A stretch of 64,000 bases of DNA from Streptomyces flavidovirens DSM 40150 (GCF_000429085.1 NZ_AUBE01000011.1:133905-197904); one strand, 5' to 3'. Shown: positions 43,016 to 52,573, numbered from the stretch's first letter. Notes: generated by a model not told the origin, from the letters alone. A program made the numbers and translations.

Positions 43016-43932
43016 TACTTGTCACTCCCCGCGGTCGCGTCGGCCAGAGCGCTGGCGCCACCGACGATCTCGCTGATTTCCTGGGTGATTTCGGCCTGGC
43101 GGGCCGCGTTGGCAAGCCGGGAGAGGCTCTTGATGAGATCCCCGGCGTTGTCGGTCGCCGACTTCATCGCACGACGGCGGGCGGCGTGCTCGGAAGCGGC
43201 GGCCTGCAGCAGTGCGTTGTAGATACGGCTCTCGACGTAGCGCGGCAGCAGGGCGTCGAGGACGTCCTCCGCCGACGGCTCGAAGTCGAACAGCGGAAGG
43301 ATCTCGCCCTTACCACCGTCCTCCTCCTGAGCCTTGTCGAGCGAGAGCGGCAGCATCCGGTTGTCCACCGGGTTCTGCGTCATCATCGACACGAATTCCG
43401 TGAAGACGATGTGCAGCTCGTCCACACCGCCCTCGGCCGTCTCCGTCTGGATGGCCTCGATCAGCGGTGCGGCAACCATCTTGGCGTCCGCGTAGGTCGG
43501 GCTGTCGGTGAAGCCGGTCCACGCTTCCGCGACCTTGCGCTCGCGGAAACCGTAGTAGGCGACACCCTTGCGGCCGACGATGTACGTGTCGACCTCCTTG
43601 CCCTCACCGCTGAGCCGCTCACGGAGCCGCTCCGCCGCCTTGATGGCGTTGGAGGAGTAGCCGCCGGCCAGACCGCGGTCGCTCGTGACGAGCAGAACCG
43701 CGGCGCGGGTCGGCGCCTCGACCTCGGTGGTCAGGGGGTGCTGGGTGGTGGAGCCGGTCGCCACCGCGGTCACCGCACGGGTGAGCTCGGTCGCGTACGG
43801 CATCGATGCCGCCACCCTGCGCTGCGCCTTGACGATGCGCGAGGCGGCGATCATCTCCATCGCCTTGGTGATCTTCTTGGTCGCGGTGACGGCTTGGATG
43901 CGACGCTTGTAGACCCGGAGCTGCGCTCCCAT
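43015..43932 (-). CDS. atpG: ATP synthase gamma subunit
   Basis: The 305-residue rotor shaft. N-terminal KRRIQAVTATKKITKAMEMIAASRI and C-terminal MKSATDNAGDLIKSLSRLANAARQAEITQEISEIVGGA form the coiled coil inside the alpha3beta3 ring. A Rossmann-like middle domain contains VTSDRGLAGGYSSNAIK. An actinobacterial insert near EEDGGKGEILPLFDFEP is present. Confidence 0.96.
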
Positions 43933-43952
43933 GAGTCAGGTCCCTTCCGTCG

Positions 43953-45548
43953 TCACTTGGAGACGTTGACGGCCGGCGCGTCCTCGCCCAGGAGCTGTCC
44001 GTCCGAGGTCTCGAACTGACGCTTGAAGGCCGCGATGGCATCGGCGACGGACTGCAGCGTGTCGTCCGACATCTTGCCGCCCTCGCGGATCGAGGTGAGG
44101 AGCTCCTTGCGCTCGCGGCGCAGGTACTCCAGCAGCTCGCCCTCGAACCGGCGGATGTCCTCGACCGGTACGTCGTCCATCTTGCCGGTCGTGCCGGCCC
44201 AGACGGAGACAACCTGCTCCTCGACCGGGAACGGCGCGTACTGCGGCTGCTTCAGCAGCTCGACCATGCGCTTACCGCGCTCCAGCGACGCCTTGGAGGC
44301 CGCGTCCAGGTCGGAACCGAAGGCGGCGAACGCCTCCAGCTCGCGGTACTGGGCGAGGTCCACGCGCAGTCGGCCGGAAACCTGCTTCATGGCCTTGTGC
44401 TGGGCGGAGCCACCGACACGCGAGACCGAGATACCGACGTTCAGCGCCGGGCGCTGGCCCGCGTTGAACAGGTCGGACTCCAGGAAGCACTGGCCGTCGG
44501 TGATGGAGATGACGTTGGTCGGAATGAACGCCGACACGTCGTTCGCACGGGTCTCGACGATCGGAAGACCGGTCATCGAACCGGCGCCCATGTCGTCCGA
44601 GAGCTTCGCGCAGCGCTCGAGCAGACGCGAGTGCAGGTAGAAGACGTCGCCCGGGTAGGCCTCGCGGCCCGGCGGACGGCGCAGCAGCAGCGACACGGAG
44701 CGGTAGGCGTCGGCCTGCTTCGACAGGTCGTCGAAGATGATCAGGACGTGCTTGCCGGCGTACATCCAGTGCTGGCCGATGGCCGAACCGGTGTACGGGG
44801 CGAGGTACTTGAAGCCGGCCGGGTCGGAAGCCGGGGCGGCGACGATCGTCGTGTACTCGAGCGCGCCCGCCTCCTCCAGCGCACCGCGAACGGACGCGAT
44901 GGTGGAGCCCTTCTGGCCGATGGCGACGTAGATGCAGCGCACCTGCTTGTTCACGTCGCCCGAGCGCCAGTTGTCGCGCTGGTTGATGATCGTGTCGACG
45001 GCCAGAGCGGTCTTGCCGGTCTGACGGTCACCAATGATCAGCTGACGCTGGCCACGGCCGATCGGCACCATCGCGTCGACGGCCTTGTAGCCGGTCTGCA
45101 TCGGCTCGTGGACCGACTTGCGGACCATGACGCCGGGGGCCTGCAGTTCGAGGGCGCGACGGCTTTCGGTCGCGATCTCGCCGAGACCGTCGATCGGGTT
45201 GCCGAGCGGGTCGACGACGCGGCCGAGGTAACCCTCGCCGACGCCGACGGAGAGCACCTCACCGGTGCGCTGCACCGGCTGGCCCTCCTCGATACCGCTG
45301 AACTCGCCGAGGACGATCGCACCGATCTCCCGCTCCTCGAGGTTGAGGGCGAGACCGAGGGTGCCGTCCTCGAACTTCAGCAGCTCGTTCGCCATGGCCG
45401 AGGGAAGACCCTCGACCTTCGCGATGCCGTCGCCGGCAACGCTTACCGTTCCGACCTCCTCGCGCGAGGCCGCGTCCGGCTGGTACGACTGGACAAAGTT
45501 CTCCAGCGCGTCCCGGATCTCCTCCGGCCGGATCGTGAGCTCCGCCAT
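43953..45548 (-). CDS. atpA: ATP synthase alpha subunit
   Basis: The 531-residue non-catalytic nucleotide-binding F1 subunit. The P-loop is GDRQTGKT (173-180), with VLIIFDDLSKQA and the Arg finger region SVSRVGGSAQHKAMK. It has the C-terminal actinobacterial extension after KELLTSIREGGKMSDDTLQSVADAI (ending EDAPAVNVSK). I chose ATG at 45548 (MAELTIRPEE); 28 more codons are open upstream without homology. A 128-bp gap with the stem CTGGGGG/CCCCCAG separates it from atpH. Confidence 0.97.
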   Translation of the reverse strand: MAELTIRPEEIRDALENFVQSYQPDAASREEVGTVSVAGDGIAKVEGLPSAMANELLKFEDGTLGLALNLEEREIGAIVLGEFSGIEEGQPVQRTGEVLSVGVGEGYLGRVVDPLGNPIDGLGEIATESRRALELQAPGVMVRKSVHEPMQTGYKAVDAMVPIGRGQRQLIIGDRQTGKTALAVDTIINQRDNWRSGDVNKQVRCIYVAIGQKGSTIASVRGALEEAGALEYTTIVAAPASDPAGFKYLAPYTGSAIGQHWMYAGKHVLIIFDDLSKQADAYRSVSLLLRRPPGREAYPGDVFYLHSRLLERCAKLSDDMGAGSMTGLPIVETRANDVSAFIPTNVISITDGQCFLESDLFNAGQRPALNVGISVSRVGGSAQHKAMKQVSGRLRVDLAQYRELEAFAAFGSDLDAASKASLERGKRMVELLKQPQYAPFPVEEQVVSVWAGTTGKMDDVPVEDIRRFEGELLEYLRRERKELLTSIREGGKMSDDTLQSVADAIAAFKRQFETSDGQLLGEDAPAVNVSK

Positions 45549-45676
45549 CTGGGTTCCCTGCTCTCCTTGTTGGGCCCGAAGTTCTTGGGGGTCTGGGGGC
45601 CGTCCCCCAGGAATCTTCTGCAATCTCTGCACGGCCCAACCGGGCCGCTAGTGATACGTGTTCAGTTGCTGGCTGG

Positions 45677-46492
45677 TCAGCCGGCCATGCGGCGGGTCGC
45701 CTCTTCGAGACGGTCCGCGATGGTGCCGTTGATGACCTCATCACCGACCTGTACCTGGATCCCGCCGAGGACCGCGGGGTCCACTTCGAGGTTCAGGTGC
45801 ATCTGGCGTCCGTACAGCTTCGCCAGTGCGGCGCCGAGGCGCTGCTTCTGCTGGTCGGTGAGCGGCACCGCCGTGGTGACGACGGCGACCATGCGGTCGC
45901 GGCGCGCCGCGGCGAGCTTGGACAGGGACTCGAGTCCCGCCTCCAGGCTACGTCCACGCGGTTGAACCACGAGACGCACGACCAGACGCTCGGTGACCGG
46001 CTGGGCCTTTCCGCCGAGCAGGCTGCGCAGCAGCTCACTCTTGGCGGACACGGAAGCCGACCTGTCGGTCAGCGCGGCCCGCAGCCCGGTGTCGGACGCG
46101 ACGATCCGGCCGAACCGGAAGACCTCGTCCTCCACGTCGTCGAGCGTGCCGGCCTGCTGCGCCGCGGTGAGGTCGGCGGTGTCCGCCAGCTCCTCGATCG
46201 CGTCGACCAGGTCACGCGACCGCGACCAGCGGGTGCGGACCATGCCGGAGACCAGGTCGGCGGCTTCGCCACCCACCTGACCGCTCAGCAGTCGCGCGGC
46301 CAGCTGGGCCTTGGCCTCGCCGGCCTGCGCCGGGTCGGTCAGGACCCGGCGCAGCGACACCTCGCGGTCGAGCAGCGCGGTAACGGCGGCCAGGTCGCCC
46401 GCGAGCTTCGTCGCGTCGACCGACGTGTTGTCGGTCAGCGCGTCGAGACGCTCACGTGCGGTGGCCAGTGCCTCGCGGCTCGCTCCGTTCAT
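45677..46492 (-). CDS. atpH: ATP synthase delta subunit (actinobacterial long form)
   Basis: A 271-residue OSCP/delta subunit of the peripheral stalk. It is about 90 residues longer than the Escherichia coli form because of an N-terminal helical extension, as is usual in Actinobacteria. The C-terminal signature is VVTTAVPLTDQQKQRLGAALAKLYGRQMHLNLEVDPAVLGGIQVQVGDEVINGTIADRLEEATRRMAG. The ATG overlaps the atpF stop (ATGA). Confidence 0.95.
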   Translation of the reverse strand: MNGASREALATARERLDALTDNTSVDATKLAGDLAAVTALLDREVSLRRVLTDPAQAGEAKAQLAARLLSGQVGGEAADLVSGMVRTRWSRSRDLVDAIEELADTADLTAAQQAGTLDDVEDEVFRFGRIVASDTGLRAALTDRSASVSAKSELLRSLLGGKAQPVTERLVVRLVVQPRGRSLEAGLESLSKLAAARRDRMVAVVTTAVPLTDQQKQRLGAALAKLYGRQMHLNLEVDPAVLGGIQVQVGDEVINGTIADRLEEATRRMAG

Positions 46493-47031
46493 CGGGCGGC
46501 CTCGGCCTTCTCCTCGAGCTCGCTGAGGAAACGGTCGATGGTGCGGCTCTGCCGGGCGTGGTCCTCGAGGGACTCGCCGACGAGCTTGCCGGCCAGGTCG
46601 GTGGCGAGCTTGCCCACGTCCTGACGCAGCGACTGTGCGGCCTGCTTGCGGTCCGCCTCGATCTGGGCGTGGCCTGCGGCGATGATTTCCTCGCGCTGGC
46701 GCTGACCCTCTGCCCGAAGTTCTTCCTTCAGGACAGTGCCCTGTTCCAGCGCCTCCTGGCGCAGGCGGGCGGCCTCGTGGCGGGCCTCGGCGAGCTGAGC
46801 CTTGTACTGCTCAAGCACGCTCTGGGCCTCGGTCTGAGCTGCATCGGCCTTCTCGATGCCGCCCTCGATCGCCTCGCGACGCTCGTCCAGGACCTTGTTG
46901 ATGGCCGGGAGGAGCTTCTTGGCGAGGAAGAAGAAGACGACGGCGAAGGCAAGCAGCCCGACGACGAACTCTGGACCGGGCGGAACGAGGGGATTCTGCT
47001 CCTCGGTCGCCGCCAATACCAGCGCGTTCAC
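46489..47031 (-). CDS. atpF: ATP synthase b subunit
   Basis: A 180-residue peripheral-stalk subunit: one membrane helix FVVGLLAFAVVFFFLAKKLLPAI, then a long Ala/Glu/Gln/Arg coiled coil ending ELEEKAEAAR. It lies between atpE and atpH and overlaps the latter. Confidence 0.95.
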   Translation of the reverse strand: MNALVLAATEEQNPLVPPGPEFVVGLLAFAVVFFFLAKKLLPAINKVLDERREAIEGGIEKADAAQTEAQSVLEQYKAQLAEARHEAARLRQEALEQGTVLKEELRAEGQRQREEIIAAGHAQIEADRKQAAQSLRQDVGKLATDLAGKLVGESLEDHARQSRTIDRFLSELEEKAEAAR

Positions 47032-47070
47032 ATCAGTGCCTTTCGTCGAAAAGATCTACGGGGGTGAAGA

Positions 47071-47307
47071 TCACTGACCGTAGACGAACGGCATGACGAT
47101 GCCGATCAGGGCCAGCGCCTCACAGAAGGCGAAGCCGAGGATCTGGTTGGCGCGGATCAGGCCGGCGGCCTCGGGCTGGCGGGCCAGGGCCTGGGTGCCG
47201 TTGCCGAAGATGATGCCGACGCCGACGCCGGGGCCGATGGCGGCGAGGCCGTAACCGATGGAGCCGAGGGAGCCGGTGACGGCAGCAAGGGTCTCAGTGG
47301 CAGCCAT
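47071..47307 (-). CDS. atpE: ATP synthase c subunit
   Basis: A 78-residue hairpin of two membrane helices. GYGLAAIGPGVGVGIIFGNGTQALARQPE contains the Gly-rich helix 1 and the polar loop ARQPE. The proton-carrying Glu63 lies in FAFCEALALIGIVMPF. The ATG at 47307 follows a purine-rich GAAGGAAGAA stretch. Confidence 0.96.
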   Translation of the reverse strand: MAATETLAAVTGSLGSIGYGLAAIGPGVGVGIIFGNGTQALARQPEAAGLIRANQILGFAFCEALALIGIVMPFVYGQ

Positions 47308-47383
47308 GCTGATTCTTCCTTCTCTGTACGGACCGGTGGGGGTTGGCCACCGGACGATGGGGGTGGTACTGGGCAGGCGCTGG

Positions 47384-48202
47384 TCAGTGGTGCTTGGCGA
47401 GCGCGCCCTGGATGTAGGTGCAGGCCAGGAGTACGAAGACGTACGCCTGCACAAGCTGCACGAAGAGCTCGAAGACGATCATGACGATGGTCATGACGAA
47501 CGAGACCCCTGCGGCCGGGACCATCCAGCTGTTCAGCAGGTACCAGCTGGAGACGGTGAACATCACCAGCAGGAGGTGACCGGCGAACATGTTCGCGAAC
47601 AGTCGGACCATGTGCGTGAACGGCCGGACGAGTACGTTCGAGAAGAACTCGATGACCATGACGAGCGGCAGTACGGCACCGAGCGACTTGTCGTAGCCGG
47701 TGACGTTCTTCAGTCCGCCGACGAAACCGTGCGTGCGGAACGTCAGCGACATCCACAGCAGGTAGACGATGAGCGCCAGAGCGGCCGGGAAGGCGATGAC
47801 CGAGCTCACCGGGAACTGCATGAGCGGGATGACCGACCAGATGTTCATGATCCAGATGAAGAAGAACAGCGACACCATCAGTGGCACGTACTTCTCACCG
47901 TCCCTCTTGCCGAGGGTCTCGTAGACGATGCCGCGGCGTACGAAGTCGTAGCCCGCCTCGCCGATCATCTGAAGCTTGCCCGGCACGAGCTTGGGCTTGC
48001 TGAACGCCGCCCAGAAGAAGCCGACGACCAGGACGGTCGAAATCAGCGCCAGAAGCATCGGCTTGTTGAACTCGTAGCCACCGACGGTGAACATCGGCTT
48101 GAAGAGAAAGGAGTGCAGGCCCGGGGCCGGGAATCCACAGCCGTTGTCGGCGAGGATGCGGCAGCTCCAATCGAAGGCGAGCGTCGTCTTTTCAGCACTC
48201 AC
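47384..48202 (-). CDS. atpB: ATP synthase a subunit
   Basis: The 272-residue proton channel subunit with five to six membrane helices. The essential Arg is in VRPFTHMVRLFANMFAGHLLL, and the C-terminal helix is FELFVQLVQAYVFVLLACTYIQGAL. GTG at 48202 is preceded by AAGGAG at six bases; the frame opens 12 codons earlier without support. Confidence 0.95.
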   Translation of the reverse strand: MSAEKTTLAFDWSCRILADNGCGFPAPGLHSFLFKPMFTVGGYEFNKPMLLALISTVLVVGFFWAAFSKPKLVPGKLQMIGEAGYDFVRRGIVYETLGKRDGEKYVPLMVSLFFFIWIMNIWSVIPLMQFPVSSVIAFPAALALIVYLLWMSLTFRTHGFVGGLKNVTGYDKSLGAVLPLVMVIEFFSNVLVRPFTHMVRLFANMFAGHLLLVMFTVSSWYLLNSWMVPAAGVSFVMTIVMIVFELFVQLVQAYVFVLLACTYIQGALAKHH

Positions 48203-48427
48203 CGCGGGCTCCTTCAGCGTGGCGCATAGGTACGGCAACCTCGTTGTGTCGGCGCGGCAAGCGGCCGCGGTTCGGCACTGGACTGGTGTAACGGATGTGG
48301 GGGCGGCTGTCAGGCATTGAGCCTCGCGATGGAACAGGCGTCAGCTCGGATGCCCGCGCCCGCAGTGCCGCAGTTGGCACCGGACGATAGCAGGATCTCG
48401 AACGCGCCTTTATACCGGCCCTACCCT

Positions 48428-48865
48428 TCACGACGAAGACCCCGAGTTCTTCGGCTTCTGCGCCTCGGAGGATTCCGGTTCGACGTAAAGAATCTTGGCC
48501 TTCATGTGCGCACGCGCCTGAGCGGCGATCCACACAAGGGTCGTCGCGACCAATGTGATGGCAAACGCCTTCGGATTGAACAGGGTGGTGTCCTTGAACA
48601 GCGCCACGAAGATGAACAGCAGCAGCAGCTGGGCGGTGTAGAGCATCAGCCCCATCGCCTGGAAAAGCTGCGGCAGCGACTTCGCGGTCCGCTGGAGTAC
48701 GACGAGCCCCACCCCCATGAAGAGGATCACGACCAGCGTCGCGACAACGGCTCCGAGCGCTCCCTTGCCGCCCGCGACCACAGCGCTGACGGCGGCGGCG
48801 ATCGCGCCGGCGGCAGCGGTGGGTACGGCGGTCTGGAGGAGACTCCGGACGTCGTTGGACGGCAT
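48428..48865 (-). CDS. atpI: AtpI-like membrane protein
   Basis: A 145-residue protein with four predicted helices (PTAAAGAIAAAVSAVVAGGKG, AVVATLVVILFMGVGLVVLQ, LYTAQLLLLFIFVALF, AITLVATTLVWIAAQA) and a polar tail EPESSEAQKPKNSGSSS. AtpI proteins assist c-ring assembly and possibly cation supply. It is first gene of the operon and 225 bp before atpB. I see no clear hairpin in that gap; a second promoter there cannot be excluded. ATG at 48865 has GGAG eight bases upstream. Confidence 0.85.
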   Translation of the reverse strand: MPSNDVRSLLQTAVPTAAAGAIAAAVSAVVAGGKGALGAVVATLVVILFMGVGLVVLQRTAKSLPQLFQAMGLMLYTAQLLLLFIFVALFKDTTLFNPKAFAITLVATTLVWIAAQARAHMKAKILYVEPESSEAQKPKNSGSSS

Positions 48866-49036
48866 GGCGGCAGCTCCGCTTGGTGGTGGGGGCAAAAGGT
48901 GTCGTCATGGACGAGCGTAAGCCGGGACCGAAGTGTCACTTCACGTCCAAAAGGCCGTCGCACTACGGCCCTTCGGCTCTGTCGCCGGGTCTCGTGAACG
49001 GTATCACAAACTATTTGATGAGGTCTTTACCAAGGA

Positions 49037-49068
49037 GTGTGCCAACTGTCACACATGAGAGTGACAGT
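49037..49068. promoter_or_regulatory. Crp-like site and dyad upstream of atpI
   Basis: GTGCCAACTGTCAC (49039-49052) fits the S. coelicolor Crp pattern GTG-N6-GNCAC as I recall it. TGTGC-N6-TCACA (49038-49053) matches nine of ten bases of the E. coli CRP consensus. It overlaps the dyad ACTGTCAC-N8-GTGACAGT (49045-49068). It lies about 180 bp before atpI and 60-90 bp beyond the end of the divergent-side gap. Confidence 0.5.
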
Positions 49069-49129
49069 GCCCGTCTGTGCACGACAGCTCGGCACTATGT
49101 CTGCTATTAGGCCCCGACGCGTCAAATCG

Positions 49130-50458
49130 TCAGCGGGACGTCCCGGCCTTCCGCCGCTCGGGGAAGCGCGAACGGGGCCCGATGGCGGTCGCCCCGTTGA
49201 CGCCCGCAGGCAGCGGCATACGCTCCTGCGGTTCCTCCACCGCCTCACCGGCCTCGTCCGTACCGCCCCCGTCGGCGAAGGCCCTGGTGCTCCTGCGGTA
49301 GCGCGGCGGGATGAAGGACTCCGCCCAGCGCGGGGCGCGGGGGGTGAAGCGGGGCAGGAGCAGGAGCACCAGGCCGACCGCGCTGAGCACGACGATGCCG
49401 AGCACGATCCACATGCTGGCCGAGTGCACGGAGTACGCGACGGCGCCGAAGGCGATCAGGGCGGACCAGAAGTACATGATCAGCACCGCCCGGCTGTGCG
49501 AGTGGCCGATCTCCAGGAGCCGGTGGTGCAGGTGGCCCCGGTCCGCCGCGAACGGCGACTTGCCCTGCCAGGTACGCCGCACGATCGCCAGCAGCAGGTC
49601 CGCGACCGGGATCGCGATGATCGTCAGCGGCAGGAGCAGCGGGATGAAGACCGGCAGCATCGCGTGCGTGACCTCGCGCGTGCTGGCGCCCGCGAAGAGC
49701 TTCATCGCGTCCGGATCCACCTGGCCGGTGACCGAGATCGCGCCGGCCGCCAGGACCAGGCCGATCAGCATCGACCCGGAGTCGCCCATGAAGATCCTGG
49801 CCGGATGCATGTTGTGCGGGAGGAATCCCACGCACATGCCCATCAGGATCGCGGCGAAGAGGGTGGCGGGCGCGGCTTCCTCGATGCCGTACCCGTACCA
49901 GATCCGGTACGCGTACATGAAGAACGCCGTGGAGGCGATGCAGACCATGCCCGCGGCGAGACCGTCCAGGCCGTCCACGAAGTTCACCGCGTTGATGGTG
50001 ATCACGACGAGCGCGACGGTGAGCAGATTGCCCTGCCAGGCGGTCACCGAGACCTGGCCGATGCCGGGCACCGGCAGCCACAGGATCGTCAGCCCCTGCG
50101 CGACCATCACGCCGGCGGCGATGAACTGGCCGCCCAGCTTGATCAGCGCGTCGATCTCGAACTTGTCGTCCAGTACGCCGATGAGCCAGATCACCGCGGC
50201 ACCCGACAGCAGCGCACGCGGCTCGTTCGACAGCTCGAAGACGCTGCTGAGGTTCTGCAAGTGGTCCGCGACCAGCAGACCGGCGCACAGACCACCGAAC
50301 ATCGCGATGCCACCGAGCCGCGGTGTCGGCTCCCGGTGCACGTCGCGGGCTCGGATCTCGGGCATCGCGCCGGTCGCGATGGCGAACTTCCGCACCGGTC
50401 CGGTCAGCAGGTAAGTCACCGCTGCCGTAACGCAGAGCGTCAGCAGGTATTCACGCAC
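49130..50458 (-). CDS. WecA/TagO-like undecaprenyl-phosphate sugar-1-phosphate transferase
   Basis: A 442-residue polytopic (about 11 helices) MraY/WecA-family enzyme that starts a lipid-linked cell-wall glycan on undecaprenyl phosphate, probably with GlcNAc-1-P. Motifs are LIGVLDDKFEIDALIKLGGQ (Mg2+-binding Asp pair), NAVNFVDGLDGLAAG, RIFMGDSGSMLIG and the sugar-loop GHLHHRLLEIGHS. The C-terminal 70 residues are charged and cytosolic. GTG at 50458 (MREYLLTLCVT) matches homologues. It sits just upstream of the atp operon on the same strand. Confidence 0.9.
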   Translation of the reverse strand: MREYLLTLCVTAAVTYLLTGPVRKFAIATGAMPEIRARDVHREPTPRLGGIAMFGGLCAGLLVADHLQNLSSVFELSNEPRALLSGAAVIWLIGVLDDKFEIDALIKLGGQFIAAGVMVAQGLTILWLPVPGIGQVSVTAWQGNLLTVALVVITINAVNFVDGLDGLAAGMVCIASTAFFMYAYRIWYGYGIEEAAPATLFAAILMGMCVGFLPHNMHPARIFMGDSGSMLIGLVLAAGAISVTGQVDPDAMKLFAGASTREVTHAMLPVFIPLLLPLTIIAIPVADLLLAIVRRTWQGKSPFAADRGHLHHRLLEIGHSHSRAVLIMYFWSALIAFGAVAYSVHSASMWIVLGIVVLSAVGLVLLLLPRFTPRAPRWAESFIPPRYRRSTRAFADGGGTDEAGEAVEEPQERMPLPAGVNGATAIGPRSRFPERRKAGTSR

Positions 50459-50563
50459 GGGCAGCCCCACAGGTATCGCCGGCCATCTCAGCCCCACACC
50501 CTAGCTTCGCGACCACATGCTCCAGGACATTCGGGTACCGGTTGATGGTTGCACGACGCGTTC

Positions 50564-51826
50564 TCAGACGGGATACGGCGGAAAATTCCCGGCCAGATCC
50601 CGCGCTTGTGCCGCGACCTTCCTGCCCTCCCCGCGCAGAGCCAGGGAGAAAAGCTCCGCGATGCGCGCCATTTCGGGCTCGCGCATGCCCTGGGTGGTGA
50701 CGGCCGCGGTTCCGAGGCGGATGCCGCGCTCGTCGCCGTACGGAAGAGCGCAGCAGTCCACCACCATGCCGGCCGCCGCCAGCAGCCCGCGGGCCGTCCG
50801 GCCCTCGACGCCCAGCGGGGCGGGATCGGCGGTGATCAGGTGGGTGTCGGTGCCGCCCGTGGTGACGGCGAAGTCCTCCGCCGCCAGAGCGTCCGCGAGC
50901 GCGCGGGCGTTGGCGACGACCTGGTGGGTGTACGCCGAGAAGGCGGGGGTCGCCGCCTCGCCGAATGCGACCGCCTTCGCCGCCACCGAGTGCATCTGGG
51001 CGCCGCCCTGGGTGAAGGGGAACACGGCCCGGTCGATGCGCTGGGCGAGCTCCGCGCCGCACAGCAGCATTCCGCCGCGTGGGCCGCGCAGCACCTTGTG
51101 GGTCGTGGCGCAGACGACATCGGCGTACGGGACCGGGGTGGGCGCCGCTCCCCCGGCCACCAGGCCGATGGGGTGGGCGGCGTCCGCGATGAGGTAGGCG
51201 CCGACCTCGTCGGCGATCTCGCGGAAGTACGCGTAGTCGGGGTGCCTGGGGTAGGCGATGGAGCCGACGACGATGGCCCTGGGGCGGTGCGTACGGGCGA
51301 GGAGGCGCACCTGCTCGTAGTCGATGAGGCCGGACTCGTGGTCGACGCCGTAGCCGATGAAGTTGAACCAGCGGCCCGAGAAGTTGGCCGGGGAACCGTG
51401 GGTGAGGTGTCCCCCGTACGGGAGCCCCATGGCCAGCACGGTGTCACCGGGGCGCAGCAGTGCGGCGTACGCGGCGAGGACGGCGGCGGAGCCGGAGTGG
51501 GGCTGGACGTTGGCGTGCTCGGCGCCGAAGAGGGTGGCCGCGCGGTCGATGGCGATGCGCTCGGCCACGTCGACGAGCTCGCAGCCGCCGTGGTGGCGGG
51601 CGCCGGGATAGCCCTCGGCGTACTTGTTGGCGAGCGGGGAGCCGAGGGCGGCGAGGACGGCGGGCGAGCAGAAGTTCTCGGCGGCGATCAACTGGAGGCC
51701 GGTGGCCTCGCGGCCCATTTCACCGAGGATGACGTCGGCGATCTCGGGATCCTGGCGGCTCAGCGCTGCGAAGCCCGCCCCGAGGACGGGGTGCTCCTGC
51801 TGAACGGATGCGGCGGTGACCGGCAT
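50564..51826 (-). CDS. glyA: Serine hydroxymethyltransferase (second-type)
   Basis: A 420-residue PLP enzyme that interconverts serine and glycine with tetrahydrofolate. The PLP Lys244 is in CATTHKVLRGPRGG; other landmarks are ENFCSPAVLAALGSPLANKYAEGYPGARHHGG and NVQPHSGSAAVLAAY. The usual D-x-A-H-x-x-G-L-V motif reads ADAAHPIGLVAGG. Many Streptomyces have two GlyA paralogues; this is the one beside atp. The ATG at 51826 was chosen by family length. It lies between the phosphatase-like gene and the WecA-like gene, all on one strand. Confidence 0.92.
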   Translation of the reverse strand: MPVTAASVQQEHPVLGAGFAALSRQDPEIADVILGEMGREATGLQLIAAENFCSPAVLAALGSPLANKYAEGYPGARHHGGCELVDVAERIAIDRAATLFGAEHANVQPHSGSAAVLAAYAALLRPGDTVLAMGLPYGGHLTHGSPANFSGRWFNFIGYGVDHESGLIDYEQVRLLARTHRPRAIVVGSIAYPRHPDYAYFREIADEVGAYLIADAAHPIGLVAGGAAPTPVPYADVVCATTHKVLRGPRGGMLLCGAELAQRIDRAVFPFTQGGAQMHSVAAKAVAFGEAATPAFSAYTHQVVANARALADALAAEDFAVTTGGTDTHLITADPAPLGVEGRTARGLLAAAGMVVDCCALPYGDERGIRLGTAAVTTQGMREPEMARIAELFSLALRGEGRKVAAQARDLAGNFPPYPV

Positions 51827-51925
51827 GGCTGGCTCCGGGCCTGGCGAAGGGGTGCGGCCCCTCCAATGTAGGCCGCCCCGGCCCACACTGCCCGGCGTAC
51901 GAGGCGTTCCTTTCCCTGCTGTCCC

Positions 51926-52573
51926 TCAGGTGCGCGCCGGCGTCCCCGTGAGGGCGGTGACCACCGGGTCGAGCGCCGTGTTGATCTCGTCGCCGATCGA
52001 GCGGAAGAAGGTGATCGGCGCCCCGTACGGGTCGTACACCTCGTCGGCCTCGACGCTCGGGGCGAGCAGCCAGCCCCGCAGCGCCGCGGCAGCCCGTACA
52101 AGGGCCCTCGCGCGCTCCACCACGCCGTCCTGGAGGGGATCGGGCAGGGTGGCCGGGTCGATGGCCCGTACGAGCCGCGTGAACTCCTTGAGTGTGAACG
52201 TGCGCAGGCCCGCCGAGTGGCCCATGGAGATGACCTGGGCGCGGTGGTCGCGGGTCGCCGTGAGCACGAGATCCGCGCGGATGACGTGCTCGTCGAGCAG
52301 CTCGCGCCCGGTGAAGCCCGCCGCGTCCGCGCCGAAGTCGGCGAGCACGGCCGCGGCGTTGGCCTCCATGGGCGCGCCCTCGTGCCCCCAGGTGCCCGCG
52401 CTCTCCACGACGAGACCGCGGGTGAGCGAGTCGCCCAGGCGGTCGCTGAGGGCATGGCGGGTCAGCCGCTCGGTGATCGGCGAGCGGCAGACGTTGCCGG
52501 TGCTGACGTGGAGGATACGGAAGGTGTTCCCGGATATACCTTCGGCTGTGCCACGCCCGTCAAGGGCGGTCAA
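51926..52573 (-). CDS. LMW protein-tyrosine phosphatase homologue lacking the nucleophile
   Basis: A 215-residue low-molecular-weight PTP fold. The P-loop reads HVSTGNVCRSP where active enzymes have VCxGNxCRSP, so the catalytic Cys is Ser24 (codon AGC); the second Cys29, Arg30 and Ser31 are kept. The C-terminal EVYDPYGAP keeps the general-acid Asp. An insert with RLVRAIDPATLPDPLQDGVVERARALVRAAAALRGWLLAPSVEAD lengthens the domain. The TTG start overlaps the tsaC stop (TTGA), with GAGG seven bases upstream. It is probably inactive as a phosphatase and may be a phosphotyrosine-binding or regulatory protein. Confidence 0.85.
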   Translation of the reverse strand: MTALDGRGTAEGISGNTFRILHVSTGNVCRSPITERLTRHALSDRLGDSLTRGLVVESAGTWGHEGAPMEANAAAVLADFGADAAGFTGRELLDEHVIRADLVLTATRDHRAQVISMGHSAGLRTFTLKEFTRLVRAIDPATLPDPLQDGVVERARALVRAAAALRGWLLAPSVEADEVYDPYGAPITFFRSIGDEINTALDPVVTALTGTPART

